Of a stretch of DNA of 64,000 bases, positions 38,246 through 47,922 are shown piece after piece. The DNA comes from Amnibacterium kyonggiense (lineage in GTDB: Bacteria > Actinomycetota > Actinomycetes > Actinomycetales > Microbacteriaceae): contig NZ_SOAM01000004.1 in NCBI RefSeq assembly GCF_004364555.1, positions 1 through 64,000 on the forward strand. The letters are read 5' to 3'. A program made the position numbers and the translations under genes. The number at the start of each line of letters is the position of its first letter. The first letter of the stretch is position 1. The notes below the pieces were generated by a model that was not told the origin of the DNA, did no database searches, and worked only from the letters and a program-made list of their open reading frames with translations.

Positions 38246-39535
38246 TCAGGCGCCGCGGCGCTCGGGGGCGGGCGTGGTGGTCTCGCCCGACAGCCCGGGC
38301 ACGCCGATCCGCTCGAGCAGCTCGCCGTACGCCTCGACGGTGTGGGACCAGCTGTGCGGGTCGTCGAAGCGCTCGCCGCGGGAGGCCGGCAGCAGGGCCA
38401 TCGCGGCGGCGAGGGCGTCGGGGTCCTGCGACGGCACGAACCGGGCGCCCGCGTAGTCACCGGCGGCCTCGACGAGTCCTCCGACGTGCGCGACGACGAC
38501 GGGGAGCCCGGAGCTCATCGCGATGTGCAGCGGTCCCGAGGAGGACGAGCGCCGGTACGGCAGGACGACGGCGTCGGCGTCGGCGAAGTGCGCAGCCACC
38601 TCCGCGTCGTCCACGTACCGGTCGACGACCGTGATGCGGTCCTTCACCGGGCTCGCCGCGACCGCTTCGAGGGGGGCCGTCCAGCCCTCCCAGGTCTCGC
38701 CGACGATCACGAGCCGGGACGAGTCCCGCACGGCGCGCGGCAGCCGCTCGAACGCGGCGACGAGGTCCTCCACGCCCTTGTAGGGCCGGATGACGCCGAA
38801 GTAGAGGAACACGAAGTCGCCCGAGCGGTCCGCCGTCGCTGCGTCGGTGCGCTCGTAGTGGTTGTAGGGCCCGTGCGGCGCGAGGACCACCCGCTCGTCG
38901 GGGAGCGCGTAGGTGCCGCGGAGCAGATCGAGGTCGTACCGCGAGTGGACGACGTGCCCGTCCACCCGCTTGAGCAGCTGCCGCATCGCGGCGGTCACGT
39001 ACCGGGTGACGCCCGGGATGCGGGCCTCCCCCGTGTCCTGCACCTCGTGCCACTCGATGACGACTCGGCCGCCGTAGCGGTGCACCGTGTGCGCGAGCCG
39101 GAGGTAGGAGTGCAGCACCGCTCCGGTCCACCACTGCAGCACGAGCACGTCCGGCCGCTCCGCCGTGACGAAGCGGACCGCGTCCCGCATGCTGCGGCCC
39201 CACGACCAGTCGACGCCGTCGTACACGTGCACGGTCGGGTCGTACTCGAGCGCGTGGACCTGCTGGCCGACCCGGGCACGGCCGGGGTAGAGCCGCGTGG
39301 GGACCAGCTGCCGCATGAGCAGCGCGCTCGTGTTCGTCGCAGCGGCGAACGCGTTGGTGAGCCGGCAGGTGTAGTAGCTGATGCCGGACGTGAAGCGCCA
39401 TCCCGCGCCCACCACCATCACGCGGGGTCGTCGGGCGTCGGTCGGGCGCATCGGGGAGACGATGGCGTTCATGGGTGAGCCGATCGGGTGGTCGGTGGAG
39501 CGGGGCGGGCGTCGAGCGGGCTCGCGCCGGCTCAC
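38246..39535 (-). CDS. GT4 glycosyltransferase without E-x7-E
   Basis: 429 residues from GTG 39535 (GTGA with the GT2 stop; an ATG at 39472 is the alternative). The GT-B fold is visible: GAGWRFTSGISYYTCRLTNAF at the start, VFLYFGVIRPYKGVEDLVAAF in the middle, and SSSSGPLHIAMSSGLPVVVAHVGG where most GT4s carry E-x7-E. The motif glutamates are replaced by Ser/Gly and Ala/Met, a variant found in one GT4 branch. It is predicted to add a sugar during repeat-unit assembly. Confidence 0.85.
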   Translation of the reverse strand: MSRREPARRPPRSTDHPIGSPMNAIVSPMRPTDARRPRVMVVGAGWRFTSGISYYTCRLTNAFAAATNTSALLMRQLVPTRLYPGRARVGQQVHALEYDPTVHVYDGVDWSWGRSMRDAVRFVTAERPDVLVLQWWTGAVLHSYLRLAHTVHRYGGRVVIEWHEVQDTGEARIPGVTRYVTAAMRQLLKRVDGHVVHSRYDLDLLRGTYALPDERVVLAPHGPYNHYERTDAATADRSGDFVFLYFGVIRPYKGVEDLVAAFERLPRAVRDSSRLVIVGETWEGWTAPLEAVAASPVKDRITVVDRYVDDAEVAAHFADADAVVLPYRRSSSSGPLHIAMSSGLPVVVAHVGGLVEAAGDYAGARFVPSQDPDALAAAMALLPASRGERFDDPHSWSHTVEAYGELLERIGVPGLSGETTTPAPERRGA

Positions 39536-40353
39536 GCCGCCTTCCGCGCCGCGCGGTGGTCGATCCGGGCGCCGGCCGGCGTCTCCTCGATCACGGCGCG
39601 CCGGGCGGTGGACCGAGCGTGGGCGCGCTCGGCGAGGATCGTGCGGAGCACGCGCAGCCCGTCGCGGATCGCGTTGAGGTTGCTCTCGCCGAAGATGCGG
39701 CTCTTCTCGACGCTCGGGACCTCGACGATGCGGTGACCGCCGAGGAAGAACCGGCAGTTGAGGACGGTCTCGATCTCGAACCCGTCGCCCCAGATCATCG
39801 CGTCGCTCGCCTTGACGGTGTGGTCCGGCAGGTGCAGGCCGGGGACGAGCCGACGCCAGAAGGCGTTGTAGCCGTAGCAGAGGTCCGTGTAGCGGCTGCC
39901 GAGCAGCAGGTTGGTCGCCGTGTTGAGGAACAGGTTGCCGAGCGACCGGAAGCGCGTGATGTCCTCGCTGCCGCCGCCGCGGGTGTACCGCGACCCCTTC
40001 GCGACGTCGGCGCCTTCCACGAGGGTGCGCACGAACGCGGGGATCTCGTCCGCGTCGGCCGAGCCGTCCGCGTCGAACATCACGATGATGTCGCCCGTCG
40101 CCGCGGCGAAACCGCAGGCGAGCGCGTTCCCCTTGCCCTTGCGCGTCTGCTGGACCACGTCGATCTCCGGCAGGATCCGCCGAGCCGTCTCGATCGTGCC
40201 GTCGACGGAGTGGCCGTCGACGAGCAGGACCTGGTGGACGGCCGGGAGCTTCGGGAGCACGACCTCGAGGTTCCGGGCCTCGTTCCGAGCCGGGATCACG
40301 ATGCTGACGGTGGGGGCGCTGGAGGGCACAGATGTCCTTCGGGTGTCACGCAC
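39532..40353 (-). CDS. GT2 glycosyltransferase, first operon gene
   Basis: 273 residues. The GT-A fold is typical of dolichol/polyprenol-phosphate sugar synthases: VSIVIPARNEARNLEVVL, VDGHSVDGT and the metal-binding MFDADGSAD, then GKGNALACG. A helix of moderate hydrophobicity follows the catalytic domain (LGNLFLNTATNLLLG), with no C-terminal membrane helix pair. The start is GTG 40353 without a strong ribosome site. It opens the operon and could prepare a lipid-linked sugar donor. Confidence 0.88.
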   Translation of the reverse strand: MRDTRRTSVPSSAPTVSIVIPARNEARNLEVVLPKLPAVHQVLLVDGHSVDGTIETARRILPEIDVVQQTRKGKGNALACGFAAATGDIIVMFDADGSADADEIPAFVRTLVEGADVAKGSRYTRGGGSEDITRFRSLGNLFLNTATNLLLGSRYTDLCYGYNAFWRRLVPGLHLPDHTVKASDAMIWGDGFEIETVLNCRFFLGGHRIVEVPSVEKSRIFGESNLNAIRDGLRVLRTILAERAHARSTARRAVIEETPAGARIDHRAARKAA

Positions 40354-40826
40354 GGGGATGCGCTGGGGGGAAGAGACTCAACCCTCGGCCTCGGGGGCAG
40401 CGATGGGGAGAATCGCCGACGAAATTCGGGGTTTCGCCGTTGACTCGGCAACCGTAACCGATGGACTGCGCGAATCGAAGTTCTCGGATGAATTCATCAT
40501 GTCCATCCGGCGTGTCGCGAGAAACAGGGCTCTGACCAGGAATCCTATCGGCCTGGCGGAATCCCCGCGGAATGCGGCCGATGTTCGTTATTCGACCCGC
40601 GGCACGTTATCCGGCCCGCAGCGTGCCGATTCCCATCCGATCGACCGACCGCTTCGAATGCTTCGTCTTGTTCTGCATCGAACACGCGAGATCGACATTC
40701 CGACAATCACCTGTGAATGAGCGATCGATCGCATCAGAGCGTGGTCGCCCCTCGCATGGGGAACGGCGACCGTCTTCGCCGCGGCCGCGACGACCCGTCC
40801 GCGCGTCGGAGTTGCGCCCAGAACCT
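40354..40826. promoter_or_regulatory. Long leader/promoter region of polysaccharide operon
   Basis: 473 bases without a gene, lower in GC than the surroundings. Reading toward the operon (minus strand) it has two ATAACG words 19 bases apart (plus-strand CGTTA at 40586-40590 and 40605-40609) and a TAGGAT-like -10 box further on, but no convincing -35. I see no strong hairpin. The length suggests a regulated promoter or a long leader. Confidence 0.4.
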
Positions 40827-40871
40827 GCGCGCGCGACCGCCCGATCGAGGAGATCGGGCGGTCGCGCGCGC
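40827..40871 (-). terminator. 20-bp perfect hairpin after ahcY
   Basis: Arms 40827-40846 and 40852-40871 pair perfectly over 20 bases with a 5-base loop (GAGGA). It lies 9 bases after the ahcY stop on the minus strand and would end that transcript. Confidence 0.8.
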
Positions 40872-40879
40872 TCGGGGGA

Positions 40880-42382
40880 TCAGTAGCGGTAGGCGTCCGG
40901 CTTGAACGGGCCGTCGCGGTCCACGCCGAGGTACTTCGCCTGCTTCTTCGACAGGCGCGTCAGCCGCACGCCGAGGGCGTCGAGGTGGAGGCGCGCCACC
41001 TCCTCGTCGAGGACGCGGGGCAGCGTCGCGACGGCGACCGGGTAGGCCTCCGGCGTCACCCACAGCTCGAGCTGCGCGAGCACCTGGTTCGTGAAGCTCA
41101 TCGACATGACGAACGAGGGGTGCCCCGTCGCGTTGCCGAGGTTCAGCAGCCGGCCCTCGGAGAGGACGATGATGCTGCGGCCGTTCGGCAGCTGCCACTC
41201 GTCGACCTGCGGCTTGATGCGGACGCGCTCCGCGCCGTCGAGCTGCTCGAGCCCCGCGATGTCGATCTCGGTGTCGAAGTGCCCGATGTTGCCGACGATC
41301 GCCAGGTGCTTCAGCGACAGGAGGTCGTCGACCGTCACGACCTTCTCGTTGCCGGTCGTGGTGATGAGGATGTCGACCTGCGAGGCGACCTCCTCCAGCG
41401 GGACGACCTGGTGCCCGTCCATCGCGGCCTGGAGCGCCGTGATGGGGTCGATCTCGCCGACGATGACGCGGGCGCCCTGGCCCTTCAGCGCGTCGACCGC
41501 GCCCTTGCCGACGTCCCCGTAGCCGACGACGTAGGCGGTCTTGCCGCCGATGAGCACGTCGGTCGCCCGGTTGATGCCGTCCACGAGCGAGTGGCGGATG
41601 CCGTAGCGGTTGTCGAACTTGCTCTTCGTGACCGAGTCGTTGACCGAGATCGCGGGGAACAGCAGCTCGCCGTCGCGGTCCCACTCGTGCAGGCGGTGGA
41701 CGCCGGTCGTCGTCTCCTCGGAGACGCCGCGGATGTCCTGCGCGATGCGCGTCCAGCGCTGCGGATCGCGGTCGAGGGAGCGGCGGAGGACGTTGAGGAG
41801 CGCGCGCATCTCGGCGCCGTCCTCGTCCTTCGTCTCCGGCACGCGGCCGGCGCGCTCGAACTGCACGCCCTTGTGGACGAGCAGGGAGGCGTCGCCGCCG
41901 TCGTCGAGGATCATCGTCGGGCCGATGTAGTCGCCGCCCTCGGCGACCGCCTCGCCGGACCAGTCGAAGATGCGGTCGGCGAGGTCCCAGTACTCCTCGA
42001 CCGTCTCGCCCTTCCAGGCGAAGACCGGCACGCCGCGCGGGTCGTCGGGCGTGCCCTCCGGCCCCACGACGACGGCCGCAGCGGCCTCGTCTTGGGTGGA
42101 GAAGATGTTGCAGCTCGCCCACCGCACCTGCGCGCCGAGCGCGACCAGGGTCTCGATCAGCACCGCCGTCTGCACGGTCATGTGCAGCGAGCCGGCGACT
42201 CGGGCGCCGGTGAGCGGCTTGGTCTCGGCGTACCGCTCCCGGAGCGCCATCAGCCCGGGCATCTCCTGCTCGGCGAGGCGGATCTGGTGCCGGCCGGCCG
42301 ACGCGAGGTCGAGATCGGCGACCTGGTACTCGAGGGTCGGACTGGGGGGCTCCGTATCGCGGGACGTGTCCAGAAGACTCAT
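40880..42382 (-). CDS. ahcY: Adenosylhomocysteinase
   Basis: 500 residues from ATG 42382. It splits S-adenosylhomocysteine into adenosine and homocysteine, pulling methylation reactions forward. NAD-binding GYGDVGKG is present together with the AHCY signatures ([21 protein letters not shown]-like [13 protein letters not shown], and GNIGHFD). The C-terminus ends KPDAYRY as usual. The length includes the roughly 40-residue insert found in actinobacterial and eukaryotic-like forms. In M. tuberculosis it is sahH near mtrA; here the module between is larger. Confidence 0.97.
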   Translation of the reverse strand: MSLLDTSRDTEPPSPTLEYQVADLDLASAGRHQIRLAEQEMPGLMALRERYAETKPLTGARVAGSLHMTVQTAVLIETLVALGAQVRWASCNIFSTQDEAAAAVVVGPEGTPDDPRGVPVFAWKGETVEEYWDLADRIFDWSGEAVAEGGDYIGPTMILDDGGDASLLVHKGVQFERAGRVPETKDEDGAEMRALLNVLRRSLDRDPQRWTRIAQDIRGVSEETTTGVHRLHEWDRDGELLFPAISVNDSVTKSKFDNRYGIRHSLVDGINRATDVLIGGKTAYVVGYGDVGKGAVDALKGQGARVIVGEIDPITALQAAMDGHQVVPLEEVASQVDILITTTGNEKVVTVDDLLSLKHLAIVGNIGHFDTEIDIAGLEQLDGAERVRIKPQVDEWQLPNGRSIIVLSEGRLLNLGNATGHPSFVMSMSFTNQVLAQLELWVTPEAYPVAVATLPRVLDEEVARLHLDALGVRLTRLSKKQAKYLGVDRDGPFKPDAYRY

Positions 42383-42454
42383 CCGAGCATCATCCCAGAC
42401 CATGGGCGGACCGTGGTCCGGCTGCGGGATCTCGCGGATTGCAACCGGCCCTGC

Positions 42455-43321
42455 TCATGTCGGTCTCGGCGTCGAAGCATCCGAAAGGGCGAAGTAGGAG
42501 GTCAAGGTCCCGAGCGCCGGCCTCGCATCCAGCGATGCGACCGCCGCTGCACCGACGGCGCAGGCGACGGCGCAGGCGACGGCGAGCGCCGATGAGACCG
42601 ACGAGCCGCTCGCGATGGCCAGGACGACCGCTGCGCAGAACGCGTCGCCCGCCCCGACCGAGGAGACGACCTCCGCGGGACGGCCGGATGCGCGGGCGAT
42701 CTCGACGCCCCGCTCGAACGCGGCAGCCCCGTCCGCACCGAGGGTGACGACGACGAGGCGTGCATCGCGCAGCTCGGGCATCGCCGCGTACTCGGCCTCG
42801 TTCACGACGACGAGGTCGCAGTCGTCGATCAGCTCACGCGGGAGGGTCGTAGCGGGGGCCGCGTTCAGAGCGAAGAATCCGTCGGTGGCTCGTGCCGCCT
42901 CGATCGCTGCTCGCACGGGCACCTCGAGCTGGCAGAGCACCGGTCCGCGGAGAGTCGGCGGCACGACGACCGAGGCATTGGCGCCTGGCGCAACGACGAT
43001 CGAGTTCTCTCCTGACGGATCGACGGAGATGTATGCCCGCCCGGTATCAATGCTGACCCTGCGCACGAGCGACACGTCGACGTGCGCAGAACGCAGCGCG
43101 TCGAGCATGCGGTCCCCGAACGCGTCCCGACCGACGGCTCCGATTAATCGCGAACGTCCGACGAGCGCTGCGGCAGCTGCCGCCTGATTGGCGCCCTTCC
43201 CGCCAGCGCTGCGACGCACTGATGTCGCCAGGACCGTCCCCCCCGGCGCGGGGAGCGCCGTCGAGAACATCGTCACGTCCTCGTTGACGCTCCCCACGAC
43301 GGTGAGCAGGGCATTCGTCAC
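42455..43321 (-). CDS. PfkB-family sugar/nucleoside kinase
   Basis: 288 residues from GTG 43321, overlapping the permease stop. The ribokinase fold is clear: GSVNEDVTMF opening, GGKGANQAAAAA substrate loop, and the catalytic GAGDAF in SSVGAGDAFCAAVV. PfkB kinases phosphorylate ribose, fructose or nucleosides. As the last gene of the LacI-controlled operon it probably traps the ribose part of the imported compound. The C-terminal 25 residues are unusually Ala-rich. Confidence 0.9.
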   Translation of the reverse strand: MTNALLTVVGSVNEDVTMFSTALPAPGGTVLATSVRRSAGGKGANQAAAAAALVGRSRLIGAVGRDAFGDRMLDALRSAHVDVSLVRRVSIDTGRAYISVDPSGENSIVVAPGANASVVVPPTLRGPVLCQLEVPVRAAIEAARATDGFFALNAAPATTLPRELIDDCDLVVVNEAEYAAMPELRDARLVVVTLGADGAAAFERGVEIARASGRPAEVVSSVGAGDAFCAAVVLAIASGSSVSSALAVACAVACAVGAAAVASLDARPALGTLTSYFALSDASTPRPT

Positions 43322-44214
43322 GAGCCGCCGAGTCCGGACGCGGCGATGCCGTCGATGAACCGTCGCTGCAGGAGCAGGAACAGCACCAGCATCGGCAGGA
43401 TCATGATCACGCCGGCTGCGCTGATGAGGTTGTAGTTCTGCGTGAACCCCTGCTGGAAGGTGAAGAAGGCGAGCGAGACGGGCTGCCGCTGCGGGTTCTG
43501 GATGAAGGTCACCGCGAACAGGAACTCGTTGTAGGCGGACAGTCCCGTCGTCAGCGCGATCGTCAGGAACCCGGGCCACGCGTTCGGCAGAACGATGCGG
43601 AACAGCAGCTGGAGCTCGTTCGCGCCGTCGACCCGGGCCGCCTCCTCGAACTCCTTGGGGATGCCGATCATGAACGATCTCAGGAGCAGCGTCGCGAAGG
43701 GCGAGAAGAGTCCGCAGTAGATGATGATCAGCCCGAGCTGCGTGTCGTAGAGCCCGAGCTTCGTCCACGTCGCGAACAGCGGGACGAGGAACATCTGCCC
43801 CGGCAGGGAACTGACGATCAGGACGTAGCTGATGAAGCCGTTCGCTCCATGGATCTCGAGCCGGGCGAGGGCGTAGGCAGCGCACCCCGCTACGAAGCAG
43901 GTCAGCACGACGGTGCCCACCACGATGATCAGGGAGTTCGCCAGCCCAGCGCCCATGTTCGCGGTCTGCCAGGCCTCGAGGAAGTTCCCCCATTGCCACG
44001 TGGTCGGCAGGCTCAGCGCACTGGTCGCGTACTCGTTCGTCGTCTTCAGCGCATTGAACAGGAAGAGCACGATGGGCCCGAGCGCGAAGATCGCGAGCAT
44101 GGTGAGGACGACGTAGGTGAACGGGCCCGCGCTCCGCCGAGCGCCTCGTCCGGTCTGAGCACGGCTGCGGGTCTTGGCGACGGCCCGCGGGCGCGGCTCG
44201 GCTGAGACGGTCAT
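43318..44214 (-). CDS. ABC transporter permease (MalG-like)
   Basis: 298 residues with an Arg-rich start, six helices and the EAA loop (EFEEAARVDGANELQLLFRIVLPNAWPG). The C-terminus QRRFIDGIAASGLGGS matches MalG-type permeases. It overlaps the first permease (ATGA at 44214) and the kinase (GTGA). Confidence 0.93.
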   Translation of the reverse strand: MTVSAEPRPRAVAKTRSRAQTGRGARRSAGPFTYVVLTMLAIFALGPIVLFLFNALKTTNEYATSALSLPTTWQWGNFLEAWQTANMGAGLANSLIIVVGTVVLTCFVAGCAAYALARLEIHGANGFISYVLIVSSLPGQMFLVPLFATWTKLGLYDTQLGLIIIYCGLFSPFATLLLRSFMIGIPKEFEEAARVDGANELQLLFRIVLPNAWPGFLTIALTTGLSAYNEFLFAVTFIQNPQRQPVSLAFFTFQQGFTQNYNLISAAGVIMILPMLVLFLLLQRRFIDGIAASGLGGS

Positions 44215-45119
44215 ATCTCCCACTTCCTCACCCGACGCAGCACGAGGTAACCGACAACGACGATCGCGCTGATCAACGCCATCACGACGCCGATCGCCGA
44301 TGCGTAGCCGCCCTGAAGGTTGCTGAAGGCGTCGCGGTAGAGCACCGTCGACAGGAGGTCGGTCGAACCGGCCGGCCCGCCCTGCGTCAGCACGTAGACG
44401 TAGTCGAAGGCGAGGAACGACCAGATGATCGTCATCAGCCCGAGGAACGCGAAGGTCGGGCGGATCCCCGGCAATGTGATCGAGAAGAACTGCCGCACCG
44501 GGCCGGCGCCGTCCATCTCGGCGGCCTCGTAGAGCGACGGACTGATCCCGCTCATCGCCGCGAGGAAGACCACGACGAGGAAGCCCCACCACGCCCAGTT
44601 GTTCACGAACTCGACGGACCACAGCGCGAGCGACGGGTTGCCGAGCGGGTTGATGTGCAGCAGCGCGCCGATGCCCGACTGCGGGTCGAGGATGCTCCGC
44701 CAGATCGAGGCGTTGACGACGCTCGCGACGATGTACGGGATGAAGTAGAGCACCCGGAAGAGCAGCTGGAATCGCCGGATCCGCGTGAGTGCGTATGCGC
44801 CGAACAGACCCATCGCCATCGGGACGATCAGGAAGAAGATCGTCCAGAGGATGTTGTGCCACAGCCCGTTCAGGAACTCGCCGTCCTTCAGCAGCTGCGC
44901 GTAGTTCTGCAGCCCGATGAAGTTCGCACCGCCGATGCCGGACCAGTCGGTGAACGAGTAGTAGACCGACGACGCAGCAGGAACGAGCACGACGACGACG
45001 TTCACAGCGATCAACGGCAGCATGAACAGCCAGCCGGCGACCCTGCGATCGCGAACTCGGACGCCGAACGAGCGGCGGCGATGCATCTCCGCCGGCCTCC
45101 GGCCGATCGCGACGGTCAC
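44211..45119 (-). CDS. ABC transporter permease (MalF-like)
   Basis: 302 residues from GTG 45119, overlapping the binding-protein gene stop. A basic N-terminus, six helices and the EAA loop (SLYEAAEMDGAGPVRQFFSITLPGIRP) mark the partner of the second permease. The transporter has no ATPase gene in the window. Confidence 0.93.
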   Translation of the reverse strand: MTVAIGRRPAEMHRRRSFGVRVRDRRVAGWLFMLPLIAVNVVVVLVPAASSVYYSFTDWSGIGGANFIGLQNYAQLLKDGEFLNGLWHNILWTIFFLIVPMAMGLFGAYALTRIRRFQLLFRVLYFIPYIVASVVNASIWRSILDPQSGIGALLHINPLGNPSLALWSVEFVNNWAWWGFLVVVFLAAMSGISPSLYEAAEMDGAGPVRQFFSITLPGIRPTFAFLGLMTIIWSFLAFDYVYVLTQGGPAGSTDLLSTVLYRDAFSNLQGGYASAIGVVMALISAIVVVGYLVLRRVRKWEI

Positions 45120-46480
45120 GAGGAGGCCACGCCGGTCGGCGCCGGAGCCGTCGGCACCTTGCCCGCCTTCAGCTCAGGGTCGAACTTCTGCTGGATCCCG
45201 GCGAGGTAGTCCTGGACCGACAGCTTGTCGGTGATGACGTTCTCGAAGTAGTTGATCATGTAGGTCTCGGTCTGCTGGGGGAAGAACGTCCAGGTCGTGT
45301 ACCCGATCGACTTCGCCGCGGACAGCTGCGTGTAGAGCCGCACCGTTCGGGGATCCGCCTTCGAGCCGAAGTCCGCGGCGGACACCTGGATCGGGGGCAG
45401 CTGGAAGTCCTTCTCCACGACCGCATCGACGAGCACCTTCTTGTCGGTGGTCATGAAGTTCAGGAAGGACGCCGCGTCCTTCACGCTCTTCGAGTGGGCG
45501 TTGACGCCGGCCGACTGCCCGATCGCGAGGTCGAACACGTCGTTCTTCGTCGTGCTGCCGAGCGACGGGATGGTGGTCCAATCCCAGTCGGCGGAGTTGC
45601 CCGCGGCCTTGCCGAAGTAGGGACCGAGGTTCGAGAACTCCCAGGTGCCCGAGATCATGCTCGCCGCCTGCCCGGACGCGAGCTGCTTGTACACGGTCGG
45701 GAAGTTGTTGGTGAAGTAGTTCTGGACGCCGCCGCCGTACCAGCCCTTCTTGAACCAGCCCGCGAGCTTGCTGATCGCGTCCACAAAGACCGGATCTGTC
45801 CACTTTGTCTCACCCTTTAGGGCGGAGTAGACGGCCTCAGGTCCTGCAGCGTGGTTGAGAGCGATGACGAGATGCCACTCGTTGGCCCCCTTCCAGTCAG
45901 CGTTGCCGGCCGCGATCGGGATCACGCCCTTCGCCTTCGCCTCGGCGTTGAAGGCCTCGAACTCCTCGAGCGTCGTCGGTGCGGTAAGGCCGAGCTTGGA
46001 CAGCGTCGCCGGGTTGACGTAGTAGACCATCGACTCGTAGGACGTCGGCAGGGTCATGAGCTTGCCGCCGATGCGAGAGGCGTCGAGCGCCCACTTCGCG
46101 AACACGGTGTCCCACCCGTACTTCTTCGCGTACGGCTCGAGGTCCAGGAGGTAACCCGCCTTGGTGTACTCGGTCACGCCCGTCGACGGTCCCGGTGTGA
46201 CGATCACGTCGGGCCCGGACCCCGCGGCAAGGGCCGTCTGGATGAGCCGGTCGATGGTGTTGGACGACTTGTTGCTGACCGTGACCGTCCCGGGCCCCGG
46301 GTAGGCCTGCGCGATGTGATCCGTGAAGTACTTGACCTGCGTCGCGTCGGAGAAGTTGTTCCAGAACTGGATCTGTCCGGCCTCTCCGCCCGAGCCGCCG
46401 GAGCAGGCGGACAGCAGAGCGGTCAGTCCGGCGGCGCCGGACCCCGCAAGCAGGGTCCGGCGGGTGAGCGTGGCACTCAT
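45116..46480 (-). CDS. ABC transporter solute-binding lipoprotein
   Basis: 454 residues with a twin-Arg-bearing signal peptide (TRRTLLAG) and the lipobox LSAC at Cys26. The mature protein is a family-1 binding protein, with FWNNFSDATQVKYFTDHIA and GSGPDVIVTPG segments and many aromatic residues in the cleft region. A strong AAGGAG ribosome site precedes ATG 46480. Operon context (LacI, ADP-ribosylglycohydrolase, PfkB) suggests a ribosyl compound or nucleoside-like ligand; the sequence alone cannot show it. Confidence 0.92.
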   Translation of the reverse strand: MSATLTRRTLLAGSGAAGLTALLSACSGGSGGEAGQIQFWNNFSDATQVKYFTDHIAQAYPGPGTVTVSNKSSNTIDRLIQTALAAGSGPDVIVTPGPSTGVTEYTKAGYLLDLEPYAKKYGWDTVFAKWALDASRIGGKLMTLPTSYESMVYYVNPATLSKLGLTAPTTLEEFEAFNAEAKAKGVIPIAAGNADWKGANEWHLVIALNHAAGPEAVYSALKGETKWTDPVFVDAISKLAGWFKKGWYGGGVQNYFTNNFPTVYKQLASGQAASMISGTWEFSNLGPYFGKAAGNSADWDWTTIPSLGSTTKNDVFDLAIGQSAGVNAHSKSVKDAASFLNFMTTDKKVLVDAVVEKDFQLPPIQVSAADFGSKADPRTVRLYTQLSAAKSIGYTTWTFFPQQTETYMINYFENVITDKLSVQDYLAGIQQKFDPELKAGKVPTAPAPTGVASS

Positions 46481-46525
46481 TGGTGATCTCCTTCGATCGG
46501 TGCTGTGCGGTGCGAGGGTTGCGGC

Positions 46526-47893
46526 TCAGCCGCGGGAGGACTCGGCCAGCCGGACGGTGCGGTCGGCGAGGTCGGAGATGACGGAGTCGTCGAAGCCGAA
46601 GAGCGCGGAGCGCGTCCGGTTCCGGAGCGGGTCGATCAGGTGCGCGGGAAGTCCGGACATCCCGGCGAGCACACCGGCGACGGAGCCGACCGTGGCGCCG
46701 TTCGAGTCCGTGTCCCATCCCGACATGACGACTCGGCCGACGGCCGTCGTGAAGTCGCCCTCGGCCCAGATGAGCGCCGCGACGACGGCCGCTGCGTTGT
46801 TGATCGTGTGCACCCAGGAGTAGTGGCCGTAGGCCGCCCGGATGTCCGCGAGCGCCTCCTCCCACGACGCGCCGCTGTCATGCAGCGCGAGGACCCGATT
46901 GATCGCCTCGGCGAGGCGTGACCGCGGCGGAACCACGACGAGGGAGCGACGCACCGCCTCCTCCGCGTTCGCCGACACGAACGCAGCCGCGTTCAGCGCG
47001 GCCGACCACATCTCCCCGTAAACGCCGTTCGCGACATGCGAGAGCGCGGCGTCCTGGTAGGCGATCCGGGCCGCTGCCCACGGGTCGCCCGCGTGCACCC
47101 AGCCGAAGACGTCGGCCCGGATCTGCGCGCCGATCCACTCGCGGTAGGGGTTCCGCCGCGTCGCCGTGCGCGGCGATCGAAAGCCCTCCACGAGGTTGAT
47201 GTAGGCGGCGCGCTCAGCGGTGTAGGTCTGCTCGATCGGGAGGAGCAGCTTCCATGCGCGCCCGACGTCATCGGGGCCGAGCGCTTCGCCATGCTGCTCC
47301 AGGAGGTGGAGGGAGAGGATCGCGTAATCGATGTCGTCGTCGCGCGCGGAACCGTTCACGTTGCCCCGAGTGGTCTGGGGCCAGTTGTCGCGCAGCTCGA
47401 AGTCGGCCGGCTGCGGGTCGAGCTTCACGAAGTAGTCCGTCAGCGGGTAGGAGTCGGTGAGACGGAGGTAGTCCGCGATGCGCTCCACCGTCCAGTAGTC
47501 GCCCCACTCGACCGGCTTGCCGAGATTGCAGCCGGCGATGCGACCCAGCCATGCGGCGTGGATCCGATCGGAGAGCTGTGCGGGGTCGACGGACTCCGCT
47601 GCGGGAGCAGGAGGGAGGACCGACCGGATGTCATCGAGCGGGGTCGGCTCCTCGAAGTCCCACGGCGCGGTCCGCTCGGCGTCCTCCATCGCGTCCACGA
47701 GATCGAGCACAGCCCGCCGATCCTTTGGATCGGTCTCGTTCGCCCTGACGACGATCGCGTCGACGTCGTAGCCCGTCTCCCGCCGCTGCAGCACCTCGTC
47801 GTGCAGCAGGTTCACCGGCTCGAGCGGGTCGTAGCCGTGCGCACTGAGGGCCGGGGCGAGCTCGACGGGGCGGGCGATCGTGTCGTCGGACAT
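46526..47893 (-). CDS. ADP-ribosylglycohydrolase-family enzyme
   Basis: 455 residues from ATG 47893 (ribosome site GGAGA). The ARH fold starts near residue 108 (DRIHAAWLGRIAGCNLGKPVE). Metal-binding acids are in GSARDDDIDYAI (Asp185-187, Asp189) and in GWDTDSNGATVGSVAG near residue 400. Residues 1-105 form an extra acidic helical domain not found in typical ARH enzymes. Members remove ADP-ribose from proteins, or act on other ribosyl bonds. In this operon it likely cleaves the imported compound, after which the PfkB kinase acts on the sugar. Confidence 0.9.
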   Translation of the reverse strand: MSDDTIARPVELAPALSAHGYDPLEPVNLLHDEVLQRRETGYDVDAIVVRANETDPKDRRAVLDLVDAMEDAERTAPWDFEEPTPLDDIRSVLPPAPAAESVDPAQLSDRIHAAWLGRIAGCNLGKPVEWGDYWTVERIADYLRLTDSYPLTDYFVKLDPQPADFELRDNWPQTTRGNVNGSARDDDIDYAILSLHLLEQHGEALGPDDVGRAWKLLLPIEQTYTAERAAYINLVEGFRSPRTATRRNPYREWIGAQIRADVFGWVHAGDPWAAARIAYQDAALSHVANGVYGEMWSAALNAAAFVSANAEEAVRRSLVVVPPRSRLAEAINRVLALHDSGASWEEALADIRAAYGHYSWVHTINNAAAVVAALIWAEGDFTTAVGRVVMSGWDTDSNGATVGSVAGVLAGMSGLPAHLIDPLRNRTRSALFGFDDSVISDLADRTVRLAESSRG

Positions 47894-47922
47894 GAGGTCT
47901 CCGTTCGGTGGTGGTCGGTCGA

